From Defluviitaleaceae bacterium (GTDB lineage: Bacteria; Bacillota; Clostridia; Lachnospirales; WQUN01), in assembly GCA_009783525.1 (NCBI GenBank), contig WRDG01000070.1:1-9650 (forward strand): a stretch of 9,650 nucleotides of DNA. The letters are read 5' to 3'. The position numbers and the translations under genes were made by a program. Each line of letters opens with the position of its first letter. The stretch's first letter is position 1. Below the pieces are notes generated by a model. That model was not told the DNA's origin, made no database searches, and was given only the letters and a program-made list of their open reading frames with translations. Positions 5,551 to 9,650 of this stretch are shown one piece after another.

Positions 5551-6120
5551 ATGCTTATTTCTTTTATCAGGCACGGCATGACCGTCGCCAACGAAAACAA
5601 GCTCTACTGCGGCAGAACCGACCCGCCGCTTTCTAAAAACGGCATCCGTTTGCTCGCCGCGCAAAAAAACGAAACCGCATACCCCGAAGCCGATATTTTT
5701 GTGTCAAGCGGACTCGCGCGCGCGGACGAAACCCTGCGCGTAATTTACGGGCGCGGGCCGGACATTGTCATGGACGACTTGCGCGAAATGGATTTCGGCG
5801 ATTTCGAAATGAAAAGCTACGACATGCTAAAGGACAACCCGGACTATATCCGCTGGATTTTGGACGCGCAAAACGTCGCCTGCCCAAACGGCGAAAGCCG
5901 CAATGAGTTTGACGCGCGCGCGGCCGCGGGATTAAAAAAATTGACGGAGCTCGGGTACGGCTCGGCGGTCGCGGTTTGCCATGGCGGCATAGTCGTTTCA
6001 ATTTTGGAAAGCCTCTTCCCGGGCGAAAAAAATTTTTACGAATGGCAGCCCGGCTACGGGCTCGGCTACACGATAGACACGGATGCGAAAAAATGGAAGC
6101 TTATCGGATCCCGCTCGTAA
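5551..6120 (+). CDS. cobC: histidine phosphatase family protein, probable alpha-ribazole phosphatase
   Basis: The 189-residue cytoplasmic phosphatase carries the phosphohistidine motif RHG at residues 7-9 (FIRHGMT, nucleophile His8). It also has the expected SSGLARADET (Arg57), the acid region LREMDFGDFE (Glu79) and the second histidine in VCHGG (His144). CobC removes phosphate from alpha-ribazole 5'-phosphate (or from the cobalamin phosphate) late in B12 synthesis. Motifs alone cannot separate it from other phosphoglycerate-mutase-like phosphatases, but its place at the head of cbiB-cobD-cobT makes CobC the best call. GGAGG 5 nt upstream of the ATG defines the start. An in-frame open stretch runs back to 5365 but passes through the terminator and is not coding. 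The end overlaps cbiB by 28 bp. Confidence 0.83.
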   Translation: MLISFIRHGMTVANENKLYCGRTDPPLSKNGIRLLAAQKNETAYPEADIFVSSGLARADETLRVIYGRGPDIVMDDLREMDFGDFEMKSYDMLKDNPDYIRWILDAQNVACPNGESRNEFDARAAAGLKKLTELGYGSAVAVCHGGIVVSILESLFPGEKNFYEWQPGYGLGYTIDTDAKKWKLIGSRS

Positions 6121-7073
6121 TCGCCGCGGCGTTCGCGCTCGACTGCGCGCTGGGCGACCCGCAGAACCCGCTGCATCCGGTCAGGTTTATAGGCGGCTGC
6201 ATAAGCGCGGGCGTAAAAATTTTTGCGCGCCCCGGTTTAACGTCAAACGCCGTAAAATTTTTTTTGGGCGCGTTTTTGAGCCTGATTGTCGTCTCATTGT
6301 CGTTCGCGCTGCCGTTTGCCGCGCTGTTTTATTTGTACAGGCTAAATTTTTTCGCAGGCCTCGCCGCCGAAGCGGCTCTGTGTTATTTTGCGATTTCGCC
6401 CAAGGCCCTCGCCGACGAAGGCATAAGGGTCGGCGGCCTGCTCGAAGCGGGAGACACGGAGGGCGCGAGAGCGGCGCTTTCGCAAATAGTCGGCAGGGAC
6501 ACGCAAAACCTTGGCGAGCAGGACATCGTAAGGGCGGCGGTCGAAACCGTTTCGGAAAATTTATCAGACGGCGTCATCGCTCCGCTGATATTCATCTGCA
6601 TAGGCGGCGCGCCGCTCGGTTTCGCATACAAGGCCGTCAACACGCTTGATTCGATGATAGGCTATAAAAACGCGAAATTCGAATACTTCGGAAAATTTGC
6701 GGCGCGGCTCGACGACATTATAAATTTTATACCCGCGAGGGTCTCCGCCGTTTTTATGATCATTGGCTGCGCGTTTGCGGGCGGCAGCATTAAAAACGCC
6801 GTCAAAATATTTTTGCGCGACAGGCACAACCACAGCAGCCCAAACTCGGCGCAGGCCGAGTCGGTTTGCGCGGGCGCCCTCGGGCTGCGGCTCGGCGGCG
6901 AAAGTTTTTACGGCGGCTCGCCGGTGCAAAAGCCGACGATAGGCGACGCCGTAAACAAACCCGAGCCGAAGCACATACGCGCAGCAGTCAAGCTTATGTA
7001 CGCGGCCGCGATACCCGCCGCCGCGGTGCTCGCCGCAGTACGGGCGGCAATCGCTTACCGGGGGGCGCTGTAA
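6093..7073 (+). CDS. cbiB: adenosylcobinamide-phosphate synthase CbiB
   Basis: This 326-residue membrane protein joins aminopropanol (or its phosphate) to adenosylcobyric acid. Family motifs are present: DCALGDPQNPLHPVRFIGG (17-35), SDGVIAPLIF (158-167), NTLDSMIGYKN (183-193), HNHSSPNSAQAES (245-257) and GALGLRLGG (261-269). Hydrophobic segments lie at about 5-17, 55-82, 86-101, 161-178, 214-231 and 301-320. The start is taken at the ATG inside the 3' end of cobC (28-bp overlap), since the protein then begins just before the conserved N-terminus; GGA 9 nt upstream is a weak ribosome site. Earlier in-frame codons would add an unrelated cobC-shadow peptide. The length is typical. The overlap suggests translational coupling. 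In the naming of some pathways this protein is called CobD. Confidence 0.93.
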   Translation: MEAYRIPLVIAAAFALDCALGDPQNPLHPVRFIGGCISAGVKIFARPGLTSNAVKFFLGAFLSLIVVSLSFALPFAALFYLYRLNFFAGLAAEAALCYFAISPKALADEGIRVGGLLEAGDTEGARAALSQIVGRDTQNLGEQDIVRAAVETVSENLSDGVIAPLIFICIGGAPLGFAYKAVNTLDSMIGYKNAKFEYFGKFAARLDDIINFIPARVSAVFMIIGCAFAGGSIKNAVKIFLRDRHNHSSPNSAQAESVCAGALGLRLGGESFYGGSPVQKPTIGDAVNKPEPKHIRAAVKLMYAAAIPAAAVLAAVRAAIAYRGAL

Positions 7074-7074
7074 A

Positions 7075-8139
7075 ATGTATGAATATTCGCACGGCGGCAA
7101 CGCCTGCCATGAAAATTCCGGCAAAAAAATCCTCGACCTGTCCGCAAGCGTAAACCCGCTCGGCATGCCGCCCGGCGTGAGCGAAGCCGCGGCGGAAGCG
7201 GCGGCGCGCTGCGGGTCGTACCCCGACAATTTTTCTTCACAATTGCGCGAAAAAATTTCCGCTTTCGAAAACGTACCCGCCGACTGGATTTTTTGCGGCG
7301 GCGGCGCGTCGGACATAATCTTCCGTTTGCCCAAGGCAGTCCGCGCAAAAAAAGTGATGGTCGCCGCGCCTACGTTTTCCGACTACGAACGGTCGGCGTG
7401 CGCGGCAGGATCCGCAATCGCCGTATACAACATGCCGCGCAGCCTTCGCGCCGGCAAAAATTTTGCGGAAGCGGTGGCAAACGAAAGGCCCGGCTTGGTT
7501 TACCTGTGCAACCCAAACAATCCGACGGGCTTTTTGACATGCCGAAAGACGCAGTGGCTGCTGCTTGACGCCTGCGCGAACGTCGGCGCGGTTCTCGCCG
7601 CGGACGAGTGCTTCATGGATTTCGCGGCGGACGCAAACATTTATACGGCAAAAATTTTTTTGCGTGAATGTCCGCAGCTCGTAATCGTAAAAGCGTTCAC
7701 AAAAATTTTTGCGATGCCGGGCATCCGGCTCGGCTACGCAATCTGCTCAAACCGGCAAACCGTGGACGGCCTGTACGCCGCCGGCGCGGACTGGCCCGTT
7801 TCAAATCTGGCGCAGGCCGCGGGCGTCGCCGCGCTCGCGGACGCCGAAAACTTTATCGCGCAAACGAAGGCATACATAAAATCGGAGAGGGGCAAGACGG
7901 AAAAAAGGCTGCGGCGGCTCGGGTTTGAGGTTTTTTGTTCGAAAGCGAACTTTATTTTTTTGCGGAACCCGCACCCGTTCGACCTGCGCGAAGAGCTGCT
8001 GCAAAAAGGTATAGCGGTCCGGTCATGCGCAAACTTTAAAAATTTGGGCCTGGACTATTGCAGGATCGCGGTTTCGACCGAAGAAAACAACAATAAATTA
8101 ATTTCGGAAACCGAAAAAATTATCGGAGAGAGGTTATAA
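7075..8139 (+). CDS. cobD: threonine-phosphate decarboxylase (PLP-dependent, CobD)
   Basis: The 354-residue fold-type I PLP enzyme turns L-threonine phosphate into (R)-1-amino-2-propanol phosphate, the linker used by CbiB. Visible features are SASVNPLGMPPGV near the N-terminus, YLCNPNNPTG (143-152), the cofactor-binding ADECF (176-180), the Schiff-base lysine Lys210 in AFTKIFAMPGIRLGY, Arg218 in the same motif and the substrate-binding Arg330 (YCRIAVST). The N-terminal YSHGGNA is typical of CobD and helps separate it from the closely related histidinol-phosphate aminotransferase HisC. The ATG is one base after the cbiB stop, with a G-rich ribosome site in the end of cbiB. Between cbiB and cobT, CobD is strongly preferred over HisC. 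Confidence 0.9.
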   Translation: MYEYSHGGNACHENSGKKILDLSASVNPLGMPPGVSEAAAEAAARCGSYPDNFSSQLREKISAFENVPADWIFCGGGASDIIFRLPKAVRAKKVMVAAPTFSDYERSACAAGSAIAVYNMPRSLRAGKNFAEAVANERPGLVYLCNPNNPTGFLTCRKTQWLLLDACANVGAVLAADECFMDFAADANIYTAKIFLRECPQLVIVKAFTKIFAMPGIRLGYAICSNRQTVDGLYAAGADWPVSNLAQAAGVAALADAENFIAQTKAYIKSERGKTEKRLRRLGFEVFCSKANFIFLRNPHPFDLREELLQKGIAVRSCANFKNLGLDYCRIAVSTEENNNKLISETEKIIGERL

Positions 8140-8140
8140 A

Positions 8141-9226
8141 TTGAAACGTAATCTTGAAATGTATTTGGAAGGCATCAAACCTGCTTGCAAAGAAGCGGCC
8201 GCTGCGGCGCGGGAGCGCGCGGACAGCTTGATAAAGCCGCCGGGAAGCCTCGGCAGGCTTGAAGATTATGCGGTAAAGCTCGCGGGCATAACGGGCAGCA
8301 TAAAAAACGGGCCGCTTAAAAAATGCGTGCTCATCATGTGTTCGGACAACGGCGTGGTAGACGAGGGCGTCGCCGCCGCGCCGCAGGAGATAACGCTCGC
8401 GATGGCGGCAAACTTCGTCAAGGGCACGACCGGAGCCGCGGTTCTCGCCAAGCATTTCGGGGCGGACATCAGAGTTTTTGACGTCGGCATAAATTCGGAC
8501 GTCAAACTGCCCGGCGTAACGGACCGCAAAATAAAAAAGTCCACCGGAAATATCGCGCTGGGACCCGCGATGAGCAGAGCCGAAGCGGAGCAGGCAATCC
8601 TTGCCGGCATAGAAGCGGCGGAGTCCGCAAAAAACGACGGCTATCAAATTTTGGGCGCGGGCGAAATGGGCATAGGCAACACGACCACGACAACCGCGAT
8701 ACTCTCCGCGCTCACGGGCCTGCCCGCGCGTAGCATAACGGGCGCGGGCGCGGGGCTTACGCCTTCGGCGCACGAAAAGAAAATATTGACGGTAGACGCC
8801 GCGGTAAAAATAAACGCGGCTAACGCATCCGACCCGGTCGATCTGACCGCGAAGCTCGGCGGCTTCGACATCGCGGCCATGACAGGGGTTTATATCGGCG
8901 CGGCGCACTGCGGGCTGCCCGTTGTCGCGGACGGATACATTTCCGCCGCGGCGGCATACCTGGCGGTTATGTTTAACGAAAAAATTAAAGATTATCTGTT
9001 TTTGTCGCATGTTTCGGAGGAGCCGGGCTATCTGCATTACATGAGGCTGCTTGGCATGGAGGCGCCGCTCTGTTTGAACATGCGGCTCGGCGAGGGCAGC
9101 GGCTGCCCGCTGATGTTCGCCGTAATAGACGCGGCGTGCGCCGCGCTTAACAATATGGCGACGTTCGGGGAGGCGCTTGCGGGCAGCGGGGAAGAATACC
9201 TCAATAATATTTCCGGCGCGGAATGA
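8141..9226 (+). CDS. cobT: nicotinate-nucleotide--dimethylbenzimidazole phosphoribosyltransferase
   Basis: This 361-residue cytoplasmic enzyme moves ribose phosphate from nicotinate mononucleotide to the lower-ligand base, giving alpha-ribazole 5'-phosphate. Motifs include IKPPGSLGRLE (31-41), MCSDNGVVDEGVAAAPQEIT (66-85), GAGEMGIGNTTTTTA (172-186, with Glu175) and MRLGEGSGCPL (314-324), where Glu318 matches the catalytic Glu317 of the Salmonella enzyme. The start is a TTG one base after the cobD stop; GAGAGG 8 nt upstream supports it, while the next ATG (8159) has no ribosome site and would lose part of the first helix. The length is normal for CobT. It is the last gene of the tight cob run. 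Which base it activates cannot be read here. Confidence 0.94.
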   Translation: MKRNLEMYLEGIKPACKEAAAAARERADSLIKPPGSLGRLEDYAVKLAGITGSIKNGPLKKCVLIMCSDNGVVDEGVAAAPQEITLAMAANFVKGTTGAAVLAKHFGADIRVFDVGINSDVKLPGVTDRKIKKSTGNIALGPAMSRAEAEQAILAGIEAAESAKNDGYQILGAGEMGIGNTTTTTAILSALTGLPARSITGAGAGLTPSAHEKKILTVDAAVKINAANASDPVDLTAKLGGFDIAAMTGVYIGAAHCGLPVVADGYISAAAAYLAVMFNEKIKDYLFLSHVSEEPGYLHYMRLLGMEAPLCLNMRLGEGSGCPLMFAVIDAACAALNNMATFGEALAGSGEEYLNNISGAE

Positions 9227-9250
9227 CCTTGCCGGGATGCGTCATGGTGC

Positions 9251-9270
9251 AGGGCACGGCGTCGTGCCCT
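9251..9270. repeat. 8-bp stem hairpin after cobT
   Basis: AGGGCACG (9251-9258) is a perfect inverted repeat of CGTGCCCT (9263-9270) with a GCGT loop. It starts 24 bp after the cobT stop. No T-run follows on either strand, so it may be a Rho-assisted end, a 3' stabiliser or a pause site rather than an intrinsic terminator. Confidence 0.55.
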
Positions 9271-9307
9271 ATACGGAAATAAATTTGGAAGACGAGGACA
9301 TTTCGGT

Positions 9308-9336
9308 TTGACAATTTTTTTTCGCGTTGATATATT
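9308..9336 (+). promoter_or_regulatory. near-consensus sigma-A promoter of the Rrf2 gene
   Basis: TTGACA (9308-9313, perfect -35) and TATATT (9331-9336, five of six) are separated by 17 bp that include a run of eight T. Transcription should start near 9343, inside the operator-like palindrome. This is the clearest promoter in the window. Confidence 0.8.
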
Positions 9337-9338
9337 AA

Positions 9339-9357
9339 GCCGACTGTTTTAGTAAGG
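9339..9357 (+). promoter_or_regulatory. IscR type-1-like operator
   Basis: GCCGACTGTTTTAGTAAGG starts two bases after the -10. Its first 15 bases fit the IscR type-1 core SYYGACTRWWWYAGT without mismatch, and the right side is partly conserved (AAGG against CRRS). Its position over the start site suggests autorepression by the gene that follows, as for iscR. The flanking ATA and TAT of the enterobacterial consensus are not kept. Confidence 0.55.
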
Positions 9358-9380
9358 ATTATTTTTTTGGGGAGCGCGTC

Positions 9381-9650
9381 ATGAAAATATCCACGCGTGG
9401 CAGGTACGGGCTGCGGGCGCTCGTCGAACTGGCGGGCGCGGAAGGGCCGTGCCTCACTTTAAAAAACATAGCGGAACGCCACGGCATGAGCGAGTATTAT
9501 CTCGAACAACTATTCGCGCCGTTAAAAAAAGCCGGGCTCGTCACGAGCGTGCGCGGAGCGAAGGGCGGCTACAGACTGTCCAAGCCGCCGGACGAAGTGA
9601 CGGCGGGCGACGCGCTCCGCATACTCGAGGGTTCGCTCGTGCCGGTTGAC
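9381..9650 (+). CDS. Rrf2/IscR family transcriptional regulator (3' truncated)
   Basis: Ninety codons are present and the frame is open to the window end. The N-terminus MKISTRGRYGLRALVELA and the winged helix-turn-helix (LTLKNIAERHGMSEYYLEQLFAPLKKAGLV, broken here as LTLKNIAERHGM plus SEYYLEQLFAPL) followed by SVRGAKGGYRLSK are diagnostic of the Rrf2 family, which includes IscR (Fe-S sensing), CymR (cysteine) and NsrR (nitric oxide). The Cys ligands that would show Fe-S binding lie just past residue 90 and are outside the window. The operator upstream points to the IscR branch. GGGGAG (9369-9374) about 6 nt before the ATG supports the start. In many Clostridia an iscS/nifS gene follows; that cannot be checked here. 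Confidence 0.9.
   Translation, partial: MKISTRGRYGLRALVELAGAEGPCLTLKNIAERHGMSEYYLEQLFAPLKKAGLVTSVRGAKGGYRLSKPPDEVTAGDALRILEGSLVPVD

Noticed and set aside
5976..6092. Upstream start for cbiB inside cobC
   Set aside because: The extra 39 residues are a frame-shifted copy of the cobC end and do not resemble CbiB N-termini.
6564..7334. 256-residue open frame antisense to cbiB/cobD
   Set aside because: No recognisable motifs and no ribosome site; explained by the codon bias of the real genes.
8120..9037. 305-residue open frame antisense to cobT
   Set aside because: Arg/Tyr/Val-rich low-quality translation with no family motif, lying opposite a well-supported gene; typical shadow in GC-rich coding DNA.
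9251..9270. Hairpin after cobT as an intrinsic terminator
   Set aside because: The stem is good but no T-run follows on either strand, so it was listed only as an inverted repeat.

Overview
The window looks like a chromosomal segment of a strictly anaerobic, fermentative bacterium, most likely a clostridial-type member of the Bacillota. The evidence is a cytoplasmic [FeFe]-hydrogenase-like sensor protein, an Rrf2/IscR-type regulator with the N-terminus usual in Clostridia, Bacillus-like ARG boxes, strong AGGAG-type ribosome binding sites, and de novo cobalamin genes. Coding DNA is moderately GC-rich but studded with AAAATTTT runs. I cannot name a genus, and no phage, IS, CRISPR array, rRNA or tRNA is visible.

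Layout. 1-267 (+) is the 3' end of glmU, whose stop overlaps the stop of a convergent gene by 6 bp. 262-1587 (-) encodes a P-loop protein of the cyclic 2,3-diphosphoglycerate synthetase / predicted GTPase family (COG2403-like). Its upstream region carries three ARG-box-like palindromes spaced exactly 31 bp apart, and two of them contain the -35 element of a candidate promoter. 1742-2470 (-) is an RluB-type 23S rRNA pseudouridine synthase. A 161-bp divergent region (2471-2631) holds one candidate promoter per direction and a perfect 16-bp palindrome over the rluB -10. 2632-3486 (+) is a xylose-isomerase-like TIM barrel sugar phosphate isomerase/epimerase. 3534-5258 (+) fuses a 2[4Fe-4S] ferredoxin, an H-cluster domain, a further Fe-S domain and a methyl-accepting-chemotaxis signalling hairpin. 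It resembles the sensory (group C) [FeFe] hydrogenases.

5259-5550 is non-coding. It contains a 78-nt near-palindrome, a candidate promoter, and a leader ending in a strong intrinsic terminator only 13 bp before the ribosome binding site of cobC. That leaves no room for a promoter after the terminator, so the cob operon is probably controlled by attenuation, although no canonical B12 riboswitch is recognisable.

5551-9226 (+) is a tightly packed late-cobalamin operon, cobC-cbiB-cobD-cobT, with overlaps or 1-bp gaps. CobD makes aminopropanol phosphate, CbiB attaches it to the corrin ring, CobT makes alpha-ribazole phosphate from the lower base, and CobC is a phosphatase that acts on the ribazole-phosphate side. 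cobU and cobS are not in the window. A hairpin without a U-tract follows cobT. A near-consensus promoter and an IscR type-1-like operator then lead into the first 90 codons of an Rrf2/IscR regulator (9381-9650), cut by the window edge.
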